NCBI GenBank assembly: GCA_900540705.1
Contig: UQGR01000025.1
Location: 1 to 30,039 of the forward strand
Reading direction: 5' to 3'
DNA: 30,039 bases
DNA from: an uncultured Mollicutes bacterium
GTDB lineage: Bacteria > Bacillota_I > Bacilli_A > Acholeplasmatales > Anaeroplasmataceae
Shown: positions 1 to 7,941 of the stretch, in pieces
Layout: every line of letters starts with the position of its first letter
How positions within the stretch are numbered: position 1 is the first letter of the stretch
Position numbers and translations under genes: made by a program
Notes under the pieces: model-generated
The model's database searches: none
What the model was told of the DNA's origin: nothing
Seen by the model: the letters and a program-made list of their open reading frames with translations, nothing else

Positions 1-282
1 TACACAGCAGCAGATGCTGTAGTCATCGCCCCATACCGGACGCATAACATCGTCGTTTTCGTACTGGATGGAACTTGTTGTTACAGAAATTCTTGCTGCG
101 TAATCTTTGAAAGATTCCGGCAGTCTGGAAGAATAAAGAACAGTCATAGGATTGCGGATCTCATGCGCAATTGTAGCAACAGCAGCATCATGGTTCTTCA
201 GAAGCTGTGTGATAATCTCTTTTGCATCTTTGTTTGTTTCCATCAGGTGGTTCATTTTTTCAAGATCGATATTTGTTAACAT
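1..282 (-). CDS. Histidine-kinase-like protein, N-terminal part (cut by window edge)
   Basis: The frame reads 94 codons without a stop from ATG at 282 down to the window edge, so the C-terminal part is outside. A good ribosome binding site (AGGAGT on the minus strand) lies before the ATG. Residues 40-45 read HEIRNP, the phospho-acceptor box of HisKA sensor kinases, so His40 would be the autophosphorylation site. No signal peptide or membrane segment is visible, which would suit a cytosolic, sporulation-type kinase. Oddity: the sequence after the box (SSRLPESFKDYAAR...) does not look like the second HisKA helix, and no ATPase motif has appeared by residue 94. The gene may be internally deleted, rearranged or a kinase relative. 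The promoter and Spo0A-like boxes just upstream fit a sporulation link. Confidence 0.5.
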   Translation of the reverse strand, partial: MLTNIDLEKMNHLMETNKDAKEIITQLLKNHDAAVATIAHEIRNPMTVLYSSRLPESFKDYAARISVTTSSIQYENDDVMRPVWGDDYSICCCV

Positions 283-324
283 AATACTTACTCCTAATAG
301 TTAGATTTTCTTGAGTTCGGTAAG

Positions 325-353
325 AGTGTAGCACCACCGAAAACAGCATTCAA
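325..353 (-). promoter_or_regulatory. Sigma-A type promoter for the kinase-like gene
   Basis: On the minus strand a -35 TTGAAT (plus 348-353) and a -10 TACACT (plus 325-330) are separated by exactly 17 bases. They point at the kinase-like gene. The Spo0A-like boxes lie directly upstream of the -35. Confidence 0.55.
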
Positions 354-362
354 TAAAAATCA

Positions 363-388
363 TTCGACTATTTTCGACCTTTTTCGAC
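363..388. promoter_or_regulatory. Three phased Spo0A-box-like repeats
   Basis: TTCGAC occurs at 363-368, 373-378 and 383-388, an exact 10-base period (one helical turn). The complement GTCGAA matches six of seven bases of the Spo0A box TGTCGAA. The cluster begins 10 bases upstream of the -35 of the leftward promoter, a position used by Spo0A-activated promoters. Function is inferred. Confidence 0.45.
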
Positions 389-468
389 CTGTTGTCTGAA
401 AAATGTATTCTCTTTTTCTGAAAAATGGTCTATACTACAGATAAAATAAAATGGAAAGAGGAAAGATC

Positions 469-876
469 ATGAGAGATGATAATTGTATTTTCTGTAAAAT
501 AGCAAATGGAGAGATTCCATCAGCAACATTATATGAGGATGAGGAGTTCAGAGTAATTCTGGATCTTGGACCGGCATCAAAAGGACATGCGCTGATCCTT
601 CCGAAGAATCATTACCGCAATCTGTATGATATTGATGAGGCAACAGCTTCAAAAGCAATCTGTCTGGCGAAAAAGATGATTACAAAGATGACCGATGTAC
701 TTGGATGTGATGGTTATAATATCGTTCAGAACAACGAAGAGGCAGCTGGACAGACGGTATTCCATTTCCATATGCACTTAATCCCAAGATATAAGAATGA
801 CAATGTAGGTCTCGGATGGCATATGGGAGAACTTACAGAAGAAGATAAGAAAGAGATACTTGAAAAATTAAAATAG
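469..876 (+). CDS. HIT family nucleotide hydrolase/transferase
   Basis: A 135-residue histidine triad protein. HIT enzymes are small cytosolic nucleotidyl hydrolases or transferases that act on substrates such as adenosine phosphoramidates. The catalytic triad motif is clear near the C-terminus (HFHMHLIPR, an H-x-H-x-H arrangement). The N-terminus carries CIFCKIANGEIPSA, typical of the Hint branch with its Cys-x-x-Cys. An upstream in-frame ATG at 451 exists, but the run AGAGGAAAG directly before the ATG at 469 is a good ribosome binding site, so 469 is preferred. A possible -10 (TATACT, 431-436) precedes it. The sigma factor gene starts 13 bases after the stop, suggesting co-transcription. 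Base composition matches murG rather than the genes after 2.75 kb. Confidence 0.9.
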   Translation: MRDDNCIFCKIANGEIPSATLYEDEEFRVILDLGPASKGHALILPKNHYRNLYDIDEATASKAICLAKKMITKMTDVLGCDGYNIVQNNEEAAGQTVFHFHMHLIPRYKNDNVGLGWHMGELTEEDKKEILEKLK

Positions 877-889
877 TACTGGAGAAGAT

Positions 890-1453
890 ATGTTAACGGA
901 AAATCGCGAATTCAATGAGATTTATGAACAATATAAAAATCTCATTCTAAAAGCGGCATACACTTATTCAGGCAGTTATAGTGCAGCGGAAGATATTACT
1001 CAAGACACTTTTCTGAAACTGTATATGGGATATGACAGCATGAAGAAGAAAAATATTTCTTCATGGCTGTTTACAACGGCAAAAAATGCGGCATTAAATT
1101 ACAGGAAAAAGCATAGCCGGGAGATTTTCGAGATTGATGAGAATTGGGACAGTGAAGAGGATACCGAGAAAAATGAAGCACAGGTAAACAGTGCAGAGGA
1201 ACAGTTTCTGGAAGATGAGCTTCAGAAACAAAGGCTAGAGCTTCATGGAAAGATTTTCACCAATTTGATGGAAAAGAATGAAAGATGGTACGATGCTATT
1301 GTCCTTGTATATTACATGGAGATGCCTCAGGCAAAAGCAGCAGAATTAATGGGCATTCGACTTGAAGTGCTTCATAGTCTTCTGCACAGAGCAAAGAAAT
1401 GGATTAAGAAAAAGTACGGAACGGAGTACGAAGAAATGAACCGGGAAGACTAA
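890..1453 (+). CDS. RNA polymerase sigma factor, ECF-type (sigma-70 family)
   Basis: A 187-residue two-domain sigma factor. Region 2 spans about residues 10-75, with the pattern AAEDITQDTFLKLY and SWLFTTAKNAALNYRKK that binds the -10 element and core polymerase. A linker rich in Glu/Asp follows at about 80-120. Region 4 (about 130-180) has a helix-turn-helix, ending in LHRAKKWIKKKYG. The start has a GGAGA ribosome binding site (ctggagaagat). It sits right behind the HIT gene. No anti-sigma factor gene is visible next to it: the next gene, murG, is convergent. The regulon cannot be told from the sequence. Confidence 0.85.
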   Translation: MLTENREFNEIYEQYKNLILKAAYTYSGSYSAAEDITQDTFLKLYMGYDSMKKKNISSWLFTTAKNAALNYRKKHSREIFEIDENWDSEEDTEKNEAQVNSAEEQFLEDELQKQRLELHGKIFTNLMEKNERWYDAIVLVYYMEMPQAKAAELMGIRLEVLHSLLHRAKKWIKKKYGTEYEEMNRED

Positions 1454-1583
1454 GAGCAAAACCAAATGTTTACTGTTCAATGTACAAAGAAAAAGTGTAT
1501 AAGGAACAGTGGTGCCGATAGTTTCCCGGTATCTTTTTGAATACTGTAGTTTTATGAAGAGTGTTGCCAGTAGATGAACTACA

Positions 1584-2651
1584 TTATTTTGTGGCAGCTT
1601 CCTCAATGAGGCCGATAATAGTAGCAATCGGATCCTGTTGCCCAGAATTGTGCATTGCATTTATGAACTGCTCACGGTTTTCGTACAGGTTATGAACTGC
1701 ATCCAAAAGCGTTGCATTCGTAAGCTGTTCTTCCTCGATTACAAGACTGAATCCCTGACGTTCGAAAGAGTGTGCGTTAAGAATCTGATCGCCACGACTT
1801 GCACGGGCAGAAAGTGGAATCAGAAGATTCGGTTTTCTAAGAGCAAGCAGTTCACAGATTGCATTCGCACCGGCACGTGAGATAACAACATCTGCAAGAG
1901 CAAAGAGATCACGCAGTTCGTTTTTGATATATTCAAACTGACAGTAGCCTTTGATTTCTTTCAGAGAATCATCAACCTTTCCTTTTCCGCAGAGATGGAT
2001 GATCTGGAACTGTTTCAGCAGTTCAGGAAGGGCAGCACGCACCGCCTCGTTGACAGCTACAGCACCAAGACTTCCGCCGATTATGAGAATGACAGGTTTT
2101 TCATCTGTAAAGCCACACATCTTTCTGGCGGCATCCTTATCACCAGTAAGAAGTTCCTGACGAATCGGAGAACCGGTAAGAACAGCTTTTCCTTCCGGAA
2201 GAGCATCTAACGTCTCCGGGAAGTTACAGCAGACTTTGACAGCAGATGGAATTGCCAGTTTATTTGCCAGGCCAGGTGTCATATCAGACTCATGAATAAT
2301 GACCGGAACTTTGCATCGCTTTCCGGCAAGAACAACTGGAACCGAAACAAATCCGCCTTTAGAAAAAATAACATCAGGCTTTAAGCTTTTGATTAACTTA
2401 CGGGCTTCACCAAAGCCTTTGATCACACGGAATGGATCTGTGAAATTCTGCAGACTGAAATAACGGCGCAGCTTTCCAGAAGAAATTCCATGATATGGAA
2501 TTCCAAAAGGTTCGATCAGTTCCTTTTCAATTCCATTGTAAGAACCTATGTATTGAATATCATAGCCTAATTCTCTAAGCTTTGGAATCAGGGCTATATT
2601 CGGAGTGACATGTCCGGCAGTACCGCCGCCGGTCAATATAATTCGCTTCAT
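1584..2651 (-). CDS. murG: UDP-GlcNAc:undecaprenyl-PP-MurNAc-pentapeptide GlcNAc transferase
   Basis: A 355-residue GT28 glycosyltransferase, full length for MurG, which turns lipid I into lipid II on the inner face of the membrane. Visible motifs: the N-terminal glycine-rich loop GGGTAGHVTPN (residues 8-18), SKGGFVSVP (97-105), HESD (120-123; usually HEQN), the second-domain loop GGSLGA (192-197), and SRAGANAICEL (258-268) for the UDP-GlcNAc donor. The start ATG has GGAGGTTAATTT in front on the minus strand. It is not in a dcw cluster: it stands alone, convergent with the sigma factor and divergent from the peptidase operon. GC content is markedly higher than to the right (32 of 60 bases are G/C at 1981-2040). 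Confidence 0.9.
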   Translation of the reverse strand: MKRIILTGGGTAGHVTPNIALIPKLRELGYDIQYIGSYNGIEKELIEPFGIPYHGISSGKLRRYFSLQNFTDPFRVIKGFGEARKLIKSLKPDVIFSKGGFVSVPVVLAGKRCKVPVIIHESDMTPGLANKLAIPSAVKVCCNFPETLDALPEGKAVLTGSPIRQELLTGDKDAARKMCGFTDEKPVILIIGGSLGAVAVNEAVRAALPELLKQFQIIHLCGKGKVDDSLKEIKGYCQFEYIKNELRDLFALADVVISRAGANAICELLALRKPNLLIPLSARASRGDQILNAHSFERQGFSLVIEEEQLTNATLLDAVHNLYENREQFINAMHNSGQQDPIATIIGLIEEAATK

Positions 2652-2719
2652 AAATTAACCTCCAGATTTAGTGTAGAGTGCTACTGTTCGAAGTAAATTG
2701 GGAACACTAGCCTTATAGC

Positions 2720-2750
2720 ATCATATTACCCTTATTTGAAAAAATGTCAA
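2720..2750 (-). promoter_or_regulatory. Possible murG promoter
   Basis: The minus strand carries TTGACA (plus 2745-2750) and TATGAT (plus 2720-2725) with a long 19-base spacer. If real, it places the murG-side sequence up to at least 2750. Confidence 0.35.
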
Positions 2751-2783
2751 GAAAAACGGGACACACAAACTGGAGAGAATAAG

Positions 2784-3590
2784 GTGAAGAAAATGAAAAA
2801 AAGTTTACGATTAATGGGAGTAGTGTTTTTAGGACTTTTAGCTCTAGGGTTAAGTGGTAGTGCTAAATCTTCTGACTATGTAGCGAAAAGTGCATTGGAA
2901 ATCAAGTATACTCAAAAACAAGTTAAAGAGTACTTAAATAATAAATATAGAGATTATGTAGAAAAGAGCTATTATATTGATTTTGTTCCAACTTTGAATT
3001 TAAGTCAAGAAATATTAAATGGAATTTATACTTCAGATCCTAATTTTGAGGGTACTTGTGCCGAAGTAGCTTCTACAATTGCCTTAAATTTTTATGCAGG
3101 GAATTTACCAAATTATCCTGGAAATAATGAAATGTTTTGTGAGTGTGTAGATTATGCCATTGAAAAAGGGTGGTTTGTAAATGGGCAAGGAACAAAGGCG
3201 TATTATTGTCAAAGCATTTTTTCAGACCAACTATCCAAATTAGGAGTAGAACATACGACTTGGTTAAATAAGGATAAATTTTTTCAAGGAGTTTATGATT
3301 TTACTAAAGCTGGTAAGGTTCAGCTGTTTGGTGTGAATGAGCATGACATGGTAGCCATTGGATATATAGAAGTCAAATTTCAATATACAAAAACTGTAGG
3401 AGCATTATGGTGGCAGCATGATGAAACTGCAGATGGGACAGAGCATTTTATTGTTTGTTGTAGTGGCTGGGTTGAAGGTATTGCAACTCCTAAAAGTGCC
3501 GATAAATTTATAGATGATGCATATGATTTTTGGCCATTAGAATATGGACAAAATTACTTGGTTGGGGTAGATATTCCAAGTCAAAACTGA
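2784..3590 (+). CDS. Secreted papain/C39-like cysteine peptidase candidate
   Basis: About 268 residues. I prefer GTG 2784, or ATG 2793 just after it, because GGAGAG lies 7 bases before 2784. The longer frame from 2736 would put charged residues ahead of the signal. A Sec signal follows (KKSLRLMGVVFLGLLALGLSG), with cleavage likely near GSA. The mature part has GTCAEVAS, a Cys at a helix start as in papain-like nucleophiles. Later comes EHDMVAIGY, which resembles the catalytic-His strand of C39-like peptidases (H-x-x-V-x-x-G-Y), then HFIVCCSGW. No named family is recognised with certainty. It is first in a run with a membrane-anchored protein (11 bases later) and an ABC transporter, so its substrate may be exported by or linked to that transporter. 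Strongly AT-rich, unlike murG next door. Confidence 0.55.
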   Translation: MKKMKKSLRLMGVVFLGLLALGLSGSAKSSDYVAKSALEIKYTQKQVKEYLNNKYRDYVEKSYYIDFVPTLNLSQEILNGIYTSDPNFEGTCAEVASTIALNFYAGNLPNYPGNNEMFCECVDYAIEKGWFVNGQGTKAYYCQSIFSDQLSKLGVEHTTWLNKDKFFQGVYDFTKAGKVQLFGVNEHDMVAIGYIEVKFQYTKTVGALWWQHDETADGTEHFIVCCSGWVEGIATPKSADKFIDDAYDFWPLEYGQNYLVGVDIPSQN

Positions 3591-3601
3591 GGTGAATAAA
3601 G

Positions 3602-4216
3602 TTGAAAAAGAAAATAATTATATTATGTTCTTTATTATTGATTCCTTTAATCGCTATTATAATTTTCACTTTTATCAATCAAAAAAATTCTACGATTATG
3701 ATTAAAACTTTTGATAATGAAAATGTGAATTTTGGGGAATTTAATGTGATTGAATCGGATTCTCTTTATAAGATAAAGAATAAGGACAATTTACTTTCAG
3801 ACCTTAAAAGTAGTGAATATCTTTTTAAGCAAGTTGATAATGAAAAATATTTATTTTTAAAGGATGGGTATTATTTTGTTTTTTCAATTGAAAGTGATTT
3901 TTTAACGGTTGAAAATTATTCTGGTGAACACTATGATCGTAATTTTACTTTTTTTACAAAGAAAAGTATTTTCTCTGGTGTACACGCGACTAATGGGTAT
4001 TTTAATGATTACTCCTTATATTCAGAACTAGAGGATAATTATTTTGATATAAAAGATAAAGAAAGCTTATTGGCTTTTTTCCAAACAACGAATAGTGACT
4101 TGTACTACGTGGAAGGAGATACCTTATACATTAAGCAATTTACAGATATCGATTTAGGGTATACGCTTCGTTTAGAATTAGACGAGAAAGGTTTTATGGC
4201 ATATGAAAGAATATAG
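3602..4216 (+). CDS. Membrane-anchored extracellular protein with internal duplication
   Basis: 204 residues from a TTG start. AGGTGA lies 6 bases upstream and no ATG is better placed. Residues 5-25 form one hydrophobic helix after MKKK. There is no lipobox at a normal place (one Cys at residue 9, inside the helix), so it is an N-terminally anchored protein facing out. Two segments look alike: about 56-100 (KIKNKDNLLSDL, then YLFLK and a beta-rich stretch) and about 148-192 (DIKDKESLLAFF, then TLYIK and a beta-rich stretch). This suggests a duplicated small domain. No family is recognised. Its last codons overlap the ABC ATPase start by 14 bases, so the two are translationally linked. It may act as a substrate-contact or immunity subunit, which is inference only. 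Confidence 0.6.
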   Translation: MKKKIIILCSLLLIPLIAIIIFTFINQKNSTIMIKTFDNENVNFGEFNVIESDSLYKIKNKDNLLSDLKSSEYLFKQVDNEKYLFLKDGYYFVFSIESDFLTVENYSGEHYDRNFTFFTKKSIFSGVHATNGYFNDYSLYSELEDNYFDIKDKESLLAFFQTTNSDLYYVEGDTLYIKQFTDIDLGYTLRLELDEKGFMAYERI

Positions 4217-5000
4217 TTTAGTAATTAAAGACTTAAGTAAATCTTTCAAAAATAATAAAGTGTTAAATCAATTAACCTACCATTTTGATAGAGGAAATGT
4301 CTATTGTATCGTTGGAAAAAATGGTTGTGGCAAATCCACCCTTTTTAAGATATTATTAAACCTTATTCATATGGATGAAGGAAAAATATATTGTGATGGC
4401 CAAATATCTGGTTTAATAGAAGAGGCTACAGGATATCCTTATTTACCAGCATTAGATCAGCTTAAGTATTTACTTAAAGACCAAAAGGATTTAATAGAAG
4501 CAATTCCCGATTTGGCTCAAAAACTTGAGATGACAGAAAATTTAAATAAAAAATTTTCTCAGCTTTCGTTAGGAATGAAGGAGAAGCTGAATTTAATATA
4601 TTCCTTTTTAACTCCCTGTGATATTCTGCTATTAGATGAACCAACGGTTGCGATAGATAGTAAAAGTATTGAAATTTTATTGGAAGAAATTGAAGAGAAA
4701 AGAAAAAAAGGTGGAACCATACTGATTGCCACTCATGATGCATATTTTATGAATAAGCTAAAGAGGAAAATTATCCTTGAGTTAAAGGATGGAAAACTAG
4801 AAGAAATAGACGATCAGGAAACCTATGATATTAGAATTAAGTGTAGAAATTCACAGTTTAATGAATTTTTGTTAGAAAATCATATTGAATTTAGTATGTC
4901 AGGAGAAGATTATGTGTTGACAGCGGATGATCAGTTCCTACTTACTCTTTTTAATATCAGAAAGGAAATGGAAATATTAAATATTTCTTTTATTGTATGA
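4203..5000 (+). CDS. ABC transporter ATP-binding protein
   Basis: A 265-residue ABC ATPase. The Walker A is GKNGCGKST (38-46), the signature is LSLGM (121-125, variant of LSGGQ), the Walker B is ILLLDEP (141-147) and the switch His is in ATHD (near 178). The C-terminal 70 residues are an extension (about 200-265) seen in some bacteriocin- or antibiotic-type exporters. It overlaps the anchored protein gene upstream, and its TGA overlaps the permease ATG downstream (ATGA). These two proteins should form an ABC-2-like transporter. The substrate is unknown. Neighbouring peptidase and anchored protein suggest export of, or defence against, a peptide. Confidence 0.88.
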   Translation: MKEYSLVIKDLSKSFKNNKVLNQLTYHFDRGNVYCIVGKNGCGKSTLFKILLNLIHMDEGKIYCDGQISGLIEEATGYPYLPALDQLKYLLKDQKDLIEAIPDLAQKLEMTENLNKKFSQLSLGMKEKLNLIYSFLTPCDILLLDEPTVAIDSKSIEILLEEIEEKRKKGGTILIATHDAYFMNKLKRKIILELKDGKLEEIDDQETYDIRIKCRNSQFNEFLLENHIEFSMSGEDYVLTADDQFLLTLFNIRKEMEILNISFIV

Positions 5001-5971
5001 AAAGTGAATTTAAAAGATTATTTTCTTCTAAAAGTATTATAATATCTTGGATAATATTACTCATAGCTTTAGTTATGATTGCTGCATTATTTGTAATCAA
5101 TCAGCAATATACTCTCCGTGGCAATACCATCCAATCCTATGAAAACCAAGCCCAGCTTCAGGAAATAGTTCAAACCTGGAAAAATAACTATGAATTAGCG
5201 ACTACAGCTAAGGATAAGGATAGAGCAGCCGAGGTATTGGCATTTTATGAATACTTATTAGACCATTCGATAGCCTATGAGGATTTTAGGGCCTATAATG
5301 AAATGTCCATTTATGAAGCGAATCAAAGTAACTTTATTGCATTGACAACAACATATTCCACAATGGTAATTGCGTTATTTTTGATATTTATATCTTTAAA
5401 GATTTTCAATGAGGATTATAGCTATAAAACGGATAAATATGTTTATACCAGAAATGTTAAGCCTATAAAAATATGGAGAAATAAAATGCTTTGTTTTATG
5501 GCTATTACAGGTGCCGTATTTTTATTAGATTTCCTAGTGATATTAGCTATCTCCTTTAATTATTCAAATGATTATACCTATTTAATCTTTCAAAATGGAA
5601 CGGATGTCAATGGAATAAGTGTCATTCATTATATTGTGTTATCCTTTGTCTTTTTCTTTTTGGATATAGTTTTATATTTTATCGCGTTTACGGCAATAGC
5701 ATCCTTTGGATTAAACATGATTAAAACCTTTGTTTTATCCTTGATTCTTCCTGTCTTAATATTTATATTTAATGGAATAAATCAGATTTTTACTGGCTTC
5801 CTATTTCAAACAGGTGCCATATTTTATCGGTATTATCCTCACATTGGTATGCAGATTGGAGGATATGCAGTGAGAATCGTTTTAATGCTTGCATTAGGAG
5901 CAGGAGCGTTAGTTTATTTTATCTTAAAATATCGAAGTAACATATCCAAACAAGAAAGCCTTCAGGAGTAG
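4997..5971 (+). CDS. ABC transporter permease
   Basis: 324 residues. There is one hydrophobic helix near residues 13-35, a roughly 80-residue extracytoplasmic stretch, then about five more helices (around 115-135, 165-190, 205-235, 240-265 and 285-310). That is the layout of ABC-2 type permeases that pair with a separate ATPase. The start ATG lies in the ATGA overlap with the ATPase gene. The stop codon TAG (5969-5971) lies in the loop of the downstream terminator hairpin, so the operon ends here. No specific substrate family can be read from the sequence. Confidence 0.8.
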   Translation: MKSEFKRLFSSKSIIISWIILLIALVMIAALFVINQQYTLRGNTIQSYENQAQLQEIVQTWKNNYELATTAKDKDRAAEVLAFYEYLLDHSIAYEDFRAYNEMSIYEANQSNFIALTTTYSTMVIALFLIFISLKIFNEDYSYKTDKYVYTRNVKPIKIWRNKMLCFMAITGAVFLLDFLVILAISFNYSNDYTYLIFQNGTDVNGISVIHYIVLSFVFFFLDIVLYFIAFTAIASFGLNMIKTFVLSLILPVLIFIFNGINQIFTGFLFQTGAIFYRYYPHIGMQIGGYAVRIVLMLALGAGALVYFILKYRSNISKQESLQE

Positions 5972-5990
5972 AATCCTGAAGGCCTTTTTT
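5958..5990. terminator. Bidirectional terminator between permease and PBP genes
   Basis: A perfect 10-bp stem (GCCTTCAGGA / TCCTGAAGGC) with a 6-base loop is followed by CTTTTTT on the plus strand. The permease stop is in the loop and the PBP stop (minus) is in the T-run. It probably ends transcripts from both sides. Confidence 0.85.
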
Positions 5991-7941
5991 ATGCTCTAAT
6001 ATCATAATTTGGATAGGTGAGTGGTTGATTTCCTTCCTGAAAATATTCATAGTAACCATTATCTTTTGCCAGATAAGCCTTATCCTCATAGATGGTAATA
6101 TAGCTTTTGGTGATTCCTTCGATAAGCTCATAATATTGATTTTTTAAAGCATATCGATCCAATAAAATTTTCATTATGGTTCTTGGTATATTTTTTTTAT
6201 AGTAGTCTAAATATTTTCCATCGATGATACGTTCATATCCTACCCATACTGCGATAGTAAGGTCCTTTGTGTAAGCAATTAAAAGGGAGTCTTTGGTTGC
6301 GTTGGAAGGCAAATGATATTTTTCAATTGTTTTTTTATCATAATTGGTCTGTCCTGTTTTAGCCATCATAAAAGTTTCCTGCTGGTCAAAGGTACTCCCT
6401 TTAAACACGTCATGAAGAATAGAGTTGATTAAAAATGCTGTTGTTGGCTTCATTACTAGCTTAGGAGCAGTATCATTTTTAAAGGTAGATAATTCATAGT
6501 TGATTTCCTTGATGGCAGAGGCTTTCTTATAGTAGCCTAAGCTAGCAAAGGACTGATACGCATTGGCAAGACTTAAAAGGGTATAGCCTTGGGTTGCTCC
6601 TCCAATAGCGTCTGCTTCATAAATTTGGTCTTTTTTTTCAATGCCTAGTTGTCTGACAAAATCAAAGGCTTTTTCATAGCCAACCTCGTTAAAAAGCTTG
6701 ACTGCAGGTATATTTCTCGAATCGCTCAATGCTTTGCGGATGGTGATAGGACCTAAATAGCCATTGTCATAATTCTTGATGGACATTCCATTTTTATATG
6801 TATAGGGTTCATCTACTATAATGGTAGCTGGATTATAATTTAAATATTCAAAAGCTGGTGCATAATCTAAAAGTGGCTTAATAGTGGAGCCTGGCTGCAA
6901 AAGAACGTCACTTGCATAATTTAGAACTCGCTGATGAAAGGAACGATTTCCGGCAATCGCTTTAATTCCATAGCTCATATTGTCTAAAACGACGATTGCA
7001 CAGTTTAAATCCTCATCATTAAAAAGCTTATATTCATTATTCATTATGGCATATAAATCCTTTTGAATATTTGTGTCTAAATGAGTTTTAATAGAAAGAA
7101 TTTGGTCATTGCTTTCAGGCAGATTTGCTAATAGATAGTCGGTATAGGGGGTTAGATAGGTTATTTTTGTATTTGTAAAGCCTTTATCAACAATATCTTG
7201 AGCAGGGATTTGCGTCAAACTATTGTATTCATCTTCCTTAATGTAGTTTTCCTCCATCATCCGTCTAAGGACTAAATTCTTGCGAGTTGTCGTCTGTTCG
7301 GGATTCCGTAAGGGATTATAATAATTAGGAAGTTGAATCATTCCTGCTAATATGGCAGCTTCATTGATAGAGATATCCTTAGGATTCTTATTAAAGTAAT
7401 ACTTAGAGGCCATTTTGATTCCATAGATATTACCTCCAAAGAGAATAGTATTTAAATAAGCCTCCATAATTTGATCTTTTGTATATTTCTTTTCTAATTC
7501 CAAAGCTAAGGCAATTTCATTTGCTTTTCTACTCAAGGTTTTCTCATTGCTTAAATAAGTGTTTTTAACATACTGCTGAGTAATTGTAGATGCTCCAGAA
7601 ATTATGTTGTTATTTTTTAAATTTTGATACAGGGAGCTTATAATTCTTTTTACAGAAATACCCTGATGCTTATAGAAGTCATTGTCCTCTATTGCTATGA
7701 CCGCATGAATGATATTAGGACTGATTTCCTGAATGGAACAGTACTCGTAATAAAGACTATCTGAGGATACTAGATTATTTTGTGCATCATAGATGTAAAT
7801 CGGTTTACTATTTTCGCGAATAAAAATAGAAGTATCACTTGCTTTTTTAAAAATAATTATGCCAGTAATACTTCCAATAACTGTGATGATGAGGGTAAGT
7901 ATTGTGATAGAGAGAAGAAATTTATTTAAGATATTTTTCAT
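5989..7941 (-). CDS. Class A penicillin-binding protein (transglycosylase/transpeptidase)
   Basis: 650 residues. An N-terminal membrane helix (about 10-32) is followed by a GT51 glycosyltransferase domain (about 60-235) with the catalytic Glu in AIEDNDFYKHQG (E85) and GASTITQQYVKN. The transpeptidase domain (about 310-600) has S352-x-x-K355 (GSTIKP), SRN (408-410) and K528-T-G (MAKTGQT). It polymerises lipid II and crosslinks peptidoglycan outside the membrane. It lacks the long C-terminal tail of Bacillus PBP1. Its ATG lies inside the end of recU (20-base overlap), reproducing the recU-ponA pair of Bacillus, so ponA is the likely orthologue. The recU product and this enzyme are probably made from one transcript. 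Confidence 0.93.
   Translation of the reverse strand: MKNILNKFLLSITILTLIITVIGSITGIIIFKKASDTSIFIRENSKPIYIYDAQNNLVSSDSLYYEYCSIQEISPNIIHAVIAIEDNDFYKHQGISVKRIISSLYQNLKNNNIISGASTITQQYVKNTYLSNEKTLSRKANEIALALELEKKYTKDQIMEAYLNTILFGGNIYGIKMASKYYFNKNPKDISINEAAILAGMIQLPNYYNPLRNPEQTTTRKNLVLRRMMEENYIKEDEYNSLTQIPAQDIVDKGFTNTKITYLTPYTDYLLANLPESNDQILSIKTHLDTNIQKDLYAIMNNEYKLFNDEDLNCAIVVLDNMSYGIKAIAGNRSFHQRVLNYASDVLLQPGSTIKPLLDYAPAFEYLNYNPATIIVDEPYTYKNGMSIKNYDNGYLGPITIRKALSDSRNIPAVKLFNEVGYEKAFDFVRQLGIEKKDQIYEADAIGGATQGYTLLSLANAYQSFASLGYYKKASAIKEINYELSTFKNDTAPKLVMKPTTAFLINSILHDVFKGSTFDQQETFMMAKTGQTNYDKKTIEKYHLPSNATKDSLLIAYTKDLTIAVWVGYERIIDGKYLDYYKKNIPRTIMKILLDRYALKNQYYELIEGITKSYITIYEDKAYLAKDNGYYEYFQEGNQPLTYPNYDIRA

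Noticed and set aside
1346..1660. Open frame on the minus strand across the sigma factor and murG ends
   Set aside because: Antisense shadow: no ribosome binding site, no domain, overlaps two well supported genes.
2736..2783. Extended N-terminus of the secreted peptidase
   Set aside because: No ribosome binding site before it, and it would bury the signal peptide behind polar residues.
4474..4743. Minus-strand open frame within the ABC ATPase
   Set aside because: Shadow of the ATPase gene with low-complexity aromatic runs.
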